DNA of 64,000 nt, from the NCBI GenBank assembly GCA_008000375.1, contig SMOI01000105.1:1-64000 (forward strand). The letters are read 5' to 3'. How positions within the stretch are numbered: the stretch's first letter is position 1; the number at the start of each line of letters is the position of its first letter. Shown here in pieces: positions 32,707 to 43,010 of the stretch. The position numbers were made by a program, and so were the translations under genes. Under the pieces are notes generated by a model, which was given only the letters and a program-made list of their open reading frames with translations, was not told the DNA's origin and ran no database searches. The stretch is from Poteriospumella lacustris (Eukaryota > Sar > Chrysophyceae > Chromulinales > Dinobryaceae).

Positions 32707-34253
32707 ATGGAAATGAGTCGAAGGGTGGGGACAATACGATGTAGCGTCATCGCTTTGGCCTTGATGGTCTGGTGGTGTCAGCACACTATCGTTGCATTTG
32801 TTCGCCATGGCAGTCAACTGAAGGCGAAGATTCACCAAAGGCGCCCCGTTTTCATGTCCGGATCGCCGTATTATGTCTCACAGGAAGCCATTGACGTCCC
32901 GGTAAGGGATCTTTCCACTTGTCTTCGCCAGCGACTCTCCGTCACGCCGGACGACTTTCACAGAAACTTGCGGGCGGGATGAAATATCGGCAACTTCATC
33001 ACAGCGACTTGAAGATATCCTATGTCGGAATCGGCACGCTGGCCTTCGGCGAACAGGTGTCTCGATCGACCGCCTTCGCCCTGCTGGACAAGGCCACCAA
33101 GGACTACGCCGTCAATTTCGTGGTACGTTCCTTGTTTATTCCTCTTATCTGCAGGATTTCCCATGAGCAATCTGAATGGCTGTAGGACACCAGTGAAGGC
33201 TTCCCGATGCCCTTGGCAGAGACGACGTATGGCCACGCAGAGATCATCGTCGGCGACTGGCTCAAGCAGAACCCCGCGTCGTTCCGTGACAAGGTCGTTA
33301 TCTCCACCAAAGTCGTCGGAAGCTGCCCAAAGATCGACTGGATGCGTACTGACAACTCTAAGGGCACCCGTATCAACGCCAAACAAGTGGAAGAAGCAGT
33401 GGACAACAGTTTGCGGCGGTTGAAAGTCGACCACATCGACGTGTTGAGCTTTCAATGGCCCGACCGCTACGTGGTCATCAACGGAGCGGATCAATACCAC
33501 GATGAACTTGAAGTGAAAGACGCGACACCCTTTCGAGAACAGTTGGAACTGATGCAACGGCTGATCCAAAAGGGAAAAGTGCGTCATTTTGCGCTGTCGA
33601 ATGAAACGCCCTACGGCGTCGGCTCGTGGACCACGTTGGCCGATGCCCATGGTCTCCCACGGCCACTGTTCACGTCGAATCAATACAGTTTGATGGATCG
33701 ATACGACTTCGAAACGGGCATGAAGGAAGCCCTGTCGAATGCGAAGATGCCGCTGGTCGCATATTCGCCGTTGGCTGGTGGGGCGCTGACGGGGAAGTAC
33801 AGTCGCCCCTTCGAAGACATTGATGTCAACGCCCGGATGAAACGCTTTCCGGGATTCTATGCCCGCTACGTGACCGAGGAGTGTCGCCAGGCGATCAAGG
33901 AGTACCTGCACATCGCGGAAGAGAACTACGCCGCGCTCGCGCCGTTGGCTCTGGCGTGGGTCTATCAGCAGCCGTTCGTCGTGTCGACGCTCATCGGCGC
34001 CACGACCGTCCAGCAGCTCGAACAGAACATTCTCGCGAACAACTTCACGCCGCTGAACGACGACATCAACGCCGCCTTCGACCGCGTGTATCGCCAGAAC
34101 CCCTCCGCCGGCCGCGGACCCGCCGCATTGAACGATCCGCGAATTGAAACGTTCGACCCACGTCGTCGCCCGTGGGGCTTACGCGAAGAAGACTTGGACC
34201 CCGAGCTGGCGCAGCTGTTGGATGAAGTCTACTTGGACGGCGAGGACGAGTGA
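32707..34253 (+). CDS. Plastid-targeted Tas-like aldo/keto reductase, altered active site
   Basis: Exons 32707-32901, 32964-33122 and 33186-34253 (473 residues; introns 62 and 63 bp). Residues ~10-35 are a signal-peptide-like segment (CSVIALALMVWW) followed by VAF and a basic stretch, suggesting secondary-plastid import. The rest is an aldo/keto reductase of the Tas subgroup: KYRQLHHSDLKISYVGIGT, HFALSNETPYGV, NQYSLMDRYDFETGM and SPLAGGALTGKY. The usual catalytic tetrad D-Y-K-H reads D (VDTSEG), F (GFPMP), K (ISTKVVG), Q (LSFQWPDR), so Tyr and His are replaced. The NADPH-binding end (LIGATTVQQLEQN) is intact. It may bind cofactor without normal reductase chemistry. Confidence 0.9.
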
Positions 34254-34632
34254 GTCGCCTGTAACGTGTAAATAGTGCATGTGGTCTATGGGGAAGGCAG
34301 CGTTACCGGGCGACGTTTACACGGGCCACACGACGCACGACGCCTCTACAGCGACGGCGGTGCACCAACTGGCACTGACGTGTGAGGGGAATAGGAGTTT
34401 GGGAGATAAAATACGGCACAACGTCTCGCCGCGCCGTCATAGACGACGCACGACGGAGACATCGACAGCAAAGCGAAACAGGTGGCCACAAACAAACGCG
34501 AAGAAAACGAGAAGCACAAGACACACACGACGGACAGTCAGTCGCAGCGACAGCGACAGCAAGAGCAGTGCATTGCCATCCGACGAAGAGAGCAGGTGGC
34601 AACAGCAGGAAGCAGGAGCGAGGACGACGGCG

Positions 34633-34652
34633 TTACGTGTTGGTAACGGGAC

Positions 34653-34746
<94 letters not shown>

Positions 34747-36630
34747 TTGCTGTAGTTGAAGCTGTTTCCGGATCTCCGTGGACGACAGATCGCATCGGAA
34801 CTGTTCCTCGGAGATGCCGACGAACATGTTGGGCCACAGGCCGAAGACGCACTGCGCGCCGACGTCGTCCTCGAAGATGGTCTCCATCGTCTGGAAGACG
34901 TCCTCGTCCGCGATCGGGAAAGCTACCGTCGCAGCGACGGGTGGAACGCCACCTGCAGCGGTTGCGGCTGGTTTCGTCTGGCGGGTACGTCCACCAACGA
35001 TGAAGTGACAGTGCTTGTCCGCCAGTTGGCCCATCGCCTTCACCAGGTGCGTCAACGCGATGTCGTTGCCGCTGGCGCTCCCCGCCGCACTGCTACCCGC
35101 AGGCAAATAGTACTTCAGGTTGAAGAGACGTTCCAACGTGTCGGCCCCAATCAGAAACGTCGTATGGGGGAAAATGGCGGCTTTGTTGACGAACAACGGT
35201 TCGGAGGTGATGGCGACCGCGTACGGGACACTGCGCTCGATGAGGCGTTGCATCAGGGGGTTGGTGGCGGGGTCGAACTGCTGCAGACGAGCCTCCAGCA
35301 CATCCATCGCCGTGGGAGGCTTGTCGGCATTCACTGCGGCGATCTCAAAGATCACCAGGGGATACGCGGACAACGACGCGGGGTCGACCCGTTTCATCAA
35401 CTCGCGGTGACGCTCCAACGCGGCGAGCGCCAAACTGATGTGCCCCTCGTGCACCGGATTGAACGAGCCGGGAAAGACAATGCTGCCAGGCGGGACTTTG
35501 ACGTCTGCGGCATGGATCCAGTCGTGCACAACAGGCCCCTTCGAAGTAGACGACGCTGGCGACGGTAGCGTGGCCGCGACCGACGGGAAGTACAGCGCGT
35601 GACGACTGCGTTTGGCACAGACGTCCTCCAACAAGTTGCGCTCGATGTGGCGATGAATCGCCAGGTGATCCGCCTCACCCAAGAAGGAGAACTCGTTGCC
35701 ACGGTACCGATGTAACGTGTTGGGAATGTTGCTGTCGCCGTTGTCGTTGGACAAGATCGACTGCTCTCGAATCGCATGCAGCAGAAGCTGCGAGCAAATC
35801 GTGTCTTCTGCCATACGAGAACGGCCCAGGTTTTTGTCCAATGTCAACGTATAACTGGTTACTTCACGTGCAGAAACCACCGCGATATGACAGCGATGCG
35901 CACCCCGCTTCGGCGCACCGCTGACGAGGGCAGCCGTACACGACACACCAAACACATTGTGTGGCTTTATTCGCTGATTGGGCTGGGCGCCGTTCGACTG
36001 GGTCGATGGATGGTTTTGAAGCATGGACAACGTCGGCGACGACGAAAACGGTGTACTGATGGACGACGACGTCAACGACTGTGTCGACGATCGCGACCGT
36101 AGGAAGTTGTTCGTGGAGCTGAGAGACGCTTCGAAGGCGTCGCGGTAAGCTGCCTCTGCCAAGTACAAGGCCATGTCATTGCTGCAGAAGGACAAGTTCT
36201 CGTCTGCGTGTTGCTTGTCCAGGACGTTGTGTTGGTCCAACAACTCGAGCGTCGCATGACGTGAATACGGCATTTGAATGTTCATCACTGAGCCACTTGC
36301 ACCGGGAACGGTCAAAAGCCACGACGGCAAGGCAACACCTCCACCGGTTGCATACAGTGAGAAGATATTGTGTCCCGTGGAAGAGCTGTAAATGGCGGAT
36401 ATATCGCGTTGAATATCAGAGACTTCGAAGCTGGCCATTGTTGGGTTGTCCGGGGTCGAGGGCTCGTGGTGACTGGAACAAGAATGCTGATGGGAGTGAT
36501 GGCAATGAGAATGGTGTTCCGATGAGCTGGATGATCTCGAATAAATCGCAAGAATCGATGGCACGTTTCGTCGTAGATGCGGTCGGGTAATTGCGTGAAC
36601 TTTGGACTGCAGCGTCGGCAAAAAGTGCAT
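34633..36630 (-). CDS. CinA-like / nucleotidyltransferase fusion with C-terminal polyQ
   Basis: Single exon, 665 residues from the first ATG; MASFEVSD at about residue 65 is an alternative start after a His/Ser-rich leader. Residues ~85-280 resemble a CinA-type domain (YATGGGVALPSWLLTVPGAS, MPYSRHATLELL). Residues ~385-625 are a cytidylyltransferase-like domain with PGSFNPVHEGHISLALAA (GxFxPxHxGH), TTFLIGADTLERL and the closing CDLSSTEIRKQL. A similar domain pair occurs in plant nucleotidylyltransferase-superfamily proteins. Chemistry and substrate (NMN or another nucleotide) are not settled by sequence. The last ~35 residues are almost pure Gln, encoded by a CTGTTG hexamer array, ending RPVTNT. 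Confidence 0.85.
34654..34753. repeat. (CTGTTG)n hexanucleotide array encoding polyQ
   Basis: About 100 bp of alternating CTG and TTG on the plus strand, read as CAG/CAA for Gln on the minus strand at the end of the nucleotidyltransferase gene. It is interrupted near the inner end by CTGCTG. Such tracts are length-variable. Confidence 0.95.
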
Positions 36631-37056
36631 GTTGCTTCGTCAATCCTGACCGAAGACCGAAGACGCTTCCTCCCAACTTGAATTGAGTTCCTATCTCAGG
36701 AACAGCACTTCAATTGTTGTTCGAAGGTCAACTTTGCCTCAATCAAGTCCTGCAGAAGAACAGGAACACGAGAACGTCACTGCTGACGGGCCAACAGCAA
36801 CGGAATATCAATGATAGGAAAACACGGACTCCCAGAAGAAAGGCAGAAGAAAAACGGGAAGCCGGGTTGGACCAAGCCGATCGATCGATCGATCGAACGA
36901 GTGCCGATTGCAAAGAAAAGAGTCTTTATCGCTTGCTTCTGCTTGTGGCACTTTCGGATTGCTCATTTATTGATCCACATCATATCCTGGGATAGTTATT
37001 GCCTCAAAAGCGGAGGTCATTTTAGTATTTTTTCCCATCTCAACGATACTCAGAAA

Positions 37057-37408
37057 TGGACGGCCCGGAAACGAAGGTATGCATATACCATGTACCTTCT
37101 GTTGATGAACATTTAATCCATCACCCAATGAATTTTTTCCCTGTCAATAGACGACTGAATCTGTGGAGGTCCCCAAGGAAACAAAGTAAGCCGTCAGACG
37201 TCGTGCTTCATATGCCTGTTGTTGAAACACTCTAACCTTGAGGACATTCTGCTTTACTTGCAGTGTTATTAAGGAAGACGACATCAAGTTTTTGATTGAT
37301 GAGTGCGAGGTATCACGAGAAGCCGCTGAGTCGCTGCTCCGTGCGAATGGCTGCGATCTGAAGCGTTCCATTCAGGCATACATCAAGTCTCCTTTGGTCA
37401 TCAACTAA
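37057..37408 (+). CDS. Small HYPK-like UBA protein
   Basis: Three very small exons: 37057-37077 (7 codons), 37151-37185 and 37264-37408, encoding 66 residues; introns of 73 and 78 bp have GTATGC and GTAAGC donors. The last exon carries a complete UBA-like domain of the HYPK/NAC-alpha type: VIKEDDIKFLIDECE, SREAAESLLRANG and LKRSIQAYI. HYPK binds the NatA acetyltransferase complex at ribosomes; NAC alpha uses the same fold. The protein is about half the length of animal HYPK, so a longer upstream start cannot be excluded. Called from domain match and splice signals. Confidence 0.7.
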
Positions 37409-38402
37409 ACTTGTAGTACTCTGGTTACGCGCGATGTACTGTAGAAACCAATTCCTTATCTTTCCAATCTACTTATATTGTGCAACTCAATACGACATCA
37501 GCGGAGTGGGGGAATCACACTAGCGTAGAACTGCACCCAGAAATACAACGTCCTCTGTCCACAGCTATTGAGGCCGTCACGTCACCTTGTGAATTGCTCC
37601 CGGTCTGGAGGTCGGCGTACAACTGATTTTTACGGATAGACACGTTCGAGATGTTTGGGAGCAGATTCTCTTAGCAGTCTGAGGATGTCGTCTTTCTTCT
37701 CCGTCAGCGAGCGATCATCTGGTCGTTGTGAATCAACACGACCTGTCGCATGTCGGCACGGATAGTCACTGCACCTGGGACTAGGAGGTAGCATCAGAGC
37801 CGATATCGGATATGATCTGGTCCAATATGTCCGATTCGATTATAAATAGTGCGACAGGGAAACGGGGACAGGTTTAGGGTTGGGGGCTTTCCGTTGCCTT
37901 CAACAGACCAACCTCAGTTAGGACCGCGAACTGTGGCGTCCCACAGGAGACAAATTAAACACAATAGCCCTCGTGACTCCTTTGTACAGCTGTCTGTTAT
38001 TCTTGTAGGCTGATTAATCGTTAAAATATGTGGGGCGAAATGTGTATGAATGTGTAGTGTATCAACAGCAGCAAACTGTGGCTGCAACGAAGGTTTTGTG
38101 TGCATACGGGAAACCCACCAGCAGAAGCATCTTATTACGCAGGAAATGGCTTTGTCTGTCCATTCATCGTCCCCCTCTGTTGCTGCTGGACTTGCATATT
38201 TCAGCCTAAAGTCTCAAAAACTCAGATTCTGTGCGTTCTCCAGTGGCAACAAGAAACAACGAAGTTCGAGTGCCAAAAGAAATCCAAGATCGACAAACCA
38301 TTCACATTATCGAACGAGGTGGATTGTCTTCTCTTCGGATATCCCTTGTGAGTCTTTGTTGCTTTTTGTGAATCGTCGAGCACTGGGAAAAACACACGAA
38401 AA
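37409..38402. other. Intergenic region without recognised gene
   Basis: About 1 kb between the HYPK-like gene and the RagA gene. Several short open frames lack family features. A single TTTAGGGTTGGGGG motif at about 37872 resembles telomeric sequence but is isolated. No tRNA or snRNA was recognised. Confidence 0.5.
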
Positions 38403-39611
38403 ATGTCGAAGAAGAAGATGCTATTGATGGGAAAGTCGGGCGCGGGAAAAACATCCATGCGCTCGATTATCTTCGCGAACTACGTGGCGAAGGATACCAT
38501 GAAGCTTGGATACACGTGTAAGCTGAATCAGATCGTATGTATTGTTGGTCCGCCTTTTAATACGTGTATTGATCGCAGTGGACATCGAGCACGTGAACAT
38601 TCGTTTCCTGGGTAACCTGACTCTCAATCTGTGGGATTGCGGTGGACAGTATCGTTTTTTTGAGTCGTATTTCGAGAACGACACTATGTTTCGCAACGTG
38701 GAGGTTCTGATTTATGTGTTTGGTAAGCACCGGCCATGAGATTTAAGCTTTTTGGCGAGATACACTGATCGCTTCTGTATTGTTCAAAGACGTGGACGCC
38801 GTTGATTTGGCCAACGACCTTCTCTTTTTCAGCAATGTCATGGCAACATTAGAGCGTTGCTCACCAGATGCCAGTGTCTTTGTTCTTGTCCACAAGATGG
38901 ATTTGGTCGGTGAAGATTATCGTGAGCAGACATTTTTGGACCGCGAGGCCATCATTCAATCGAAAACTGCCCAGTACGTGTCCTCTTCGTCAATTGCTTC
39001 CAATGCTGCGGCATTATAACTCTGTTCTCTTATCGTCATGTTGATGATATTTAGCTTTAAGATCAAATCGTTTGCTACCAGCATTTGGGACGAAACGCTG
39101 TACAAGGCGTGGTCCAACATCGTCTACAGTATGATTCCCAACGTCGGGCAATTAGAAGCACAATTGCAAGAACTGTGTGAAATATGCGGTGCCGATGAGG
39201 TGGTCTTGTTTGAAAAGGCAACGTTTTTGGAGATTTCGCACACGACGTCGTTGAAGTAAGTTGCTGCTGTGCCGTCGCCACCTGTCACTTCGGAGGGGTA
39301 ACTGGGGTCGTCTGTGTTTGTGCACTGTACTGTACTGTAGCTCGGAGCAATATGACAGTCATCGGTTCGAACGTATCTCCAACATCGTCAAGCAATTCAA
39401 AATATCGTGCTTCAAAACCAACTCCCAGTTCCAAGGAATGGAAGTGCGCAACTCGCACTTCACGGCGTACATTGATGCGTTCACGGAGAACACCTACATC
39501 ATGGTCGTCATGACGGGATCCTCGGAAACGAAGACGTCCACCACTGTGATTCAAATGAACATCGCCGCCGCGAGACAGCACTTCGAAAAGTTCATTCCAG
39601 AAAGCGCGTAG
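38403..39611 (+). CDS. RRAGA: RagA/Gtr1-type GTPase
   Basis: Five exons: 38403-38517, 38579-38722, 38790-38973, 39055-39255 and 39341-39611 (304 residues; human RagA 313). Introns are 61-85 bp. G-domain motifs: P-loop [19 protein letters not shown], switch [11 protein letters not shown], NKxD-like VHKMD. RagA signatures follow: [38 protein letters not shown] and [13 protein letters not shown], with the roadblock-type C-terminal domain ([19 protein letters not shown]). Rag GTPases recruit TORC1 to lysosomes/vacuoles in response to amino acids. Its partner would be a RagC type, which is not in this window. The IMPACT gene at 16.9 kb belongs to the other amino-acid-sensing branch (GCN2). Confidence 0.93.
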
Positions 39612-39933
39612 ACACCCCCAAAGCGACATCGCTGTAATGCACACACACCGTCGTCCGGCTGTGTGTTAAGTTGATTGTCGGTTCATTTCACTCCCTCCTC
39701 CTGCCCCCCCCCCCTTCACCGATCCACCCCGCTGTCTCTTTGGCACTGTCGACGCGACCTCATATCAATATTCGTTCGATTACAAATAAACTCTCCTTCG
39801 CTGCGCGTGTACGTTTCTCGTAGAGAAGGGGAACCATAAATACAGACATCATAATATCTTCACCCAGCACAAAGAAAACAAATAAATGATAGCATGGGAA
39901 TGGTGCTATAGAAACACTGTTGGTGGATGCTGG

Positions 39934-41169
39934 TTACTCCATGACGAACTGGTCGTCCTCGTTGTCGGGGTTGAACTCCGCGATGGCGTACTTCAGATCC
40001 GATTGGATCACCTTCGCAATCAACGGTGCAATGGACAACTGCACAATCTTGTCTTGTGGGATGGCGACATCGGAAGGCAAGGGGATGGAGTCGGAGACAA
40101 TCACTTGCGTGATGGGCGACAGAGAAATCAAATCGATCGATCGGGCATCGAAGTAGCCGTGCGAGGCGGCCACGTACACACGATTGGCACCCTCCTTCAA
40201 GAGGCGATTGCACAGAATGCTGATGTGTACGCCAGAATCGATGTATTCTTCGATGAGAACAACGTCCTTGCCGCGTACATCGCCCTGCAGCTCAAGCGGG
40301 GCACCCTTGACGAACGACAAATCGGAATCGGAGCGGAGGAAGGCCGCACAGTCGATGTCTTGCGTGGGCCGCAAATTGGACAACTTCGACTGGAACTTCT
40401 TTGCCTTCTTTACCAATTCCGTGTTGGGTGACACGATCACAATGGGAGAATCATTGCGAAGCGTCTTGTTGAAATACTCGGTGAACAAATCGTGAGTGGT
40501 GATGGTCTCGGCGGGAAGGGACTGATGAAAGAAGCTGGCCTCGTGGCCTTGGCCAGGGCGTTGCAAGTCGACAGAGATCACCTTATCGACACCCATCACC
40601 ATCAACATCTTTGCCAAATCACCGGCCGCGCTCCACAAGAAGCGGCTGTGGTAGGTGGTGGAAATGGGCAAACCACGACGATTCAGCTTGTAGCCGAAGT
40701 AAGGAATGACCGCCGTCACCGTTGTCGCACCAGATCTCTTGGCGGCGGCGACGGAAAGCAAGAGCTCCATGACGGAATCATTGACAGGAGCGGAGCACGT
40801 TTGTAAGATGTACACGTCCTTGCCACGCATGGACTCGTTGATGACGATGGAGATCTCGCCGTCGGCGAACTTCTTGATATCCACGTCAGACAAGTCACGA
40901 CCCAACTCTTGGGCAATCTTATTGGACAAAGATCGGTTTGCAGTGCCAGAAATGATGGAAATATCAGGATCTTCCGGTCTTCTAACAGGTGAAGTTGCAA
41001 GAACTTTTGCACCAACTGAACGAAGTCCACTATTTGCGGAGGGCAATGCTGTGGGAGTGTATCTGGGAACCTTCAAAGAGTTCTCGGTCTTGAATTCAGG
41101 CTCGGCCATCGCCAATGAGCCAAATCCAGACACACCAACTGCCAACGGAACCAAACAACGACGCAACAT
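39934..41169 (-). CDS. Ribose-phosphate pyrophosphokinase-like protein, divergent
   Basis: 411 residues from the ATG at 41169 (MLRRCLVPLAV); an in-frame ATG at 41199 adds ten. The N-terminus (SGFGSLAMAEPEF) looks like a targeting signal. The PRPP synthetase scaffold is clear: KKFADGEISIVINESMRGKDV, LLSVAAAKRSGA, VIPYFGYKLNRRG, MGVDKVISVDLQ. Key sites differ from active enzymes: the PRPP-binding loop, usually DDMIDTAGT-like, reads VVLIEEYIDSGVH; the SVDLH site reads SVDLQ; and the flexible catalytic loop is not recognisable. It may be a PRPS-associated regulatory paralogue or a divergent class. Its start region faces the TrpRS gene. Confidence 0.85.
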   Translation of the reverse strand: MLRRCLVPLAVGVSGFGSLAMAEPEFKTENSLKVPRYTPTALPSANSGLRSVGAKVLATSPVRRPEDPDISIISGTANRSLSNKIAQELGRDLSDVDIKKFADGEISIVINESMRGKDVYILQTCSAPVNDSVMELLLSVAAAKRSGATTVTAVIPYFGYKLNRRGLPISTTYHSRFLWSAAGDLAKMLMVMGVDKVISVDLQRPGQGHEASFFHQSLPAETITTHDLFTEYFNKTLRNDSPIVIVSPNTELVKKAKKFQSKLSNLRPTQDIDCAAFLRSDSDLSFVKGAPLELQGDVRGKDVVLIEEYIDSGVHISILCNRLLKEGANRVYVAASHGYFDARSIDLISLSPITQVIVSDSIPLPSDVAIPQDKIVQLSIAPLIAKVIQSDLKYAIAEFNPDNEDDQFVME

Positions 41170-41632
41170 TTTTCTCCACTTCAAATACAGAATTTCCACA
41201 CGATTTCACTCGGCTCAAATCCTTTCGCCTCAAAGAACAAATCTCCGACACCGAAACATCGAGAGTATTGAATCGTGAGTGAGAACGAGCTGGTTGAATC
41301 TACCCATGACCTTCCAACTGCAATCGTCGGTGCAGGGCGGCCTGCATCGACCACCGATCGTCGTGCCGACGGCTTTTTCCTGCGGGGCTCTGTGAGGGTA
41401 ACGATGATCCGTCGGTGCGTCGTCATGTTGTTGTCAGTCACTGCCATTTGCACGCGGACGCAGCAGCAGCGATGATGGAACACCGTAGGAGTGGGAGGGT
41501 GGATTGGTCGCCAAGTGTGGAAGAAGCTTGTCTCTCTGCGGCAAGATTGGAATAGATACGACAGGGAATCGTCTATTGGATTGTGGTGGTCTGATTGAAC
41601 GACCGTTTTTTCCGTTGCTGGTTGGGCACTCG
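41170..41632. promoter_or_regulatory. Divergent intergenic region, PRPS-like and TrpRS
   Basis: About 460 bp between opposite start codons. The TrpRS frame is open back to 41504, so the exact leader length is uncertain. No element was recognised. Confidence 0.35.
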
Positions 41633-42865
41633 ATGCATTTTGAGCACATCCTCTTCACGCTACTGTCGATTCTTGTCATGGCAACTGCATTTCATCGACT
41701 GCGCACCCCCTTGCACAGAGTGCAAAAGGAAGCGCGAGTCAATTCCAATGGCTGTAGGAAGGTTCAACGGGCTTTGTTTTCTTCTTCTCCTCCTGAGAGT
41801 AGTCCCGCAGTGGGCCCACGACAACGAATTCTCTCTGGTGTCCAACCGACGGGATCTCTTCACTTAGGGAATTATCTGGGCGCTATAAAACAGTGGGTCT
41901 CTTATCAGCACGACTATGATTCATACTTTTGTGTCGTTGATCTTCATGCCGTCACCGTGCCACAAGATCCGAAAAAACTGCGGACTGACACCCTCCAAGC
42001 GGCGGCGATGTACATCGCCGCCGGAATTGATCCAACGAAAAGCACCATTTTTGTTCAAAGTCACGTTTCAGCGCATGCTGAATTAACTTGGTTGTTTAAC
42101 TGCGTAACACCGATGAATTGGCTCGAGAGAATGATTCAGTACAAGGAGAAGGCCGTTAAACAGGGCGAGAATGTGGCGGTCGGACTCTTTGACTACCCGA
42201 TTTTAATGGCAGCGGACATCCTTTTATATCAAGCAGATCTCGTTCCTGTCGGTGAAGATCAACGCCAGCACTTGGAACTTGCGCGTGATATTGCCCGGCG
42301 ATTTAATGACCAGTATCCTCTCAGGTCCACCGTTGGCGTAACTTCAGAGCAGCGGAAAAGCAAAAAGGTGTTCAAGGAGCCAACCGCCATGATCGTGAAA
42401 GAAGGTGCTCGCATCATGTCGTTGACCGATGGTACAAGTAAAATGTCGAAAAGCGCCGAGAATGATCACAGCAGAATCAACCTTCTGGATACGCCCGACC
42501 TGGTGCAGAAGAAGATCAAGCGATGCAAGACCGACATGGTCGTTGGACTTGAATGGGACAATCCCAGTCGTCCAGAGTCTACTAATTTGCTGAATATTTA
42601 CCAGGCTGTGACGGGGAAATCTAGAGACGCTATTCTAGAGGAAGTCCGAGAGATGAACTGGGGTCAATTCAAGCCTTTGCTGGCGGATGCAGTGGTCGAG
42701 CATCTCTCGCCAATTCAACGTCGTTACGCCGAGGTGATGCAAGAAAAGGGCTATCTAGAGGATATATTGCAGCAGGGCTCGATTCGGGCGGAAGAAATCG
42801 CACATCAATCGCTGGTGCACGCGAAAGAAGCCATGGGCTTCCTCATTCCACCGCGGCGATCGTGA
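41633..42865 (+). CDS. Tryptophanyl-tRNA synthetase, probably plastid-targeted
   Basis: 410 residues from the ATG at 41633; the frame is open further upstream without features. The N-terminus is a hydrophobic signal (ILFTLLSILVM) followed by ATAFHRLRTPLHR, matching a signal peptide plus Phe-led transit peptide. The catalytic domain is bacterial-type class I: SGVQPTGSLHLGNYLGAI (HxGN-type HIGH), PVGEDQRQHLELARDIA and TSKMSKS (KMSKS). Length after the leader (~330) fits bacterial and organellar TrpRS. It charges organellar tRNA-Trp, and dual plastid/mitochondrial use is common in algae. Confidence 0.93.
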   Translation: MHFEHILFTLLSILVMATAFHRLRTPLHRVQKEARVNSNGCRKVQRALFSSSPPESSPAVGPRQRILSGVQPTGSLHLGNYLGAIKQWVSYQHDYDSYFCVVDLHAVTVPQDPKKLRTDTLQAAAMYIAAGIDPTKSTIFVQSHVSAHAELTWLFNCVTPMNWLERMIQYKEKAVKQGENVAVGLFDYPILMAADILLYQADLVPVGEDQRQHLELARDIARRFNDQYPLRSTVGVTSEQRKSKKVFKEPTAMIVKEGARIMSLTDGTSKMSKSAENDHSRINLLDTPDLVQKKIKRCKTDMVVGLEWDNPSRPESTNLLNIYQAVTGKSRDAILEEVREMNWGQFKPLLADAVVEHLSPIQRRYAEVMQEKGYLEDILQQGSIRAEEIAHQSLVHAKEAMGFLIPPRRS

Positions 42866-43010
42866 ACAGATTCAGTTTTTCTTTTGTGGCGGTGGGTTGT
42901 AAATCATATGTCAATAAGTTAGGTATAACACTGCTTCTTCGATATGCGTATTGCCTACTTCGCTGATTGTTCACAAGCTTCGCAGGCAAAGAGAGAGAAA
43001 ACCATCGCGC

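Noticed and set aside
34279-34755. Plus-strand frames ending in poly-Leu or poly-Cys
   Set aside because: These are readings of the CTGTTG array opposite the polyQ tail of the nucleotidyltransferase.
37860-37885. Telomere-like TTTAGGG motif
   Set aside because: Only one unit is present, with no array, so chance is sufficient.
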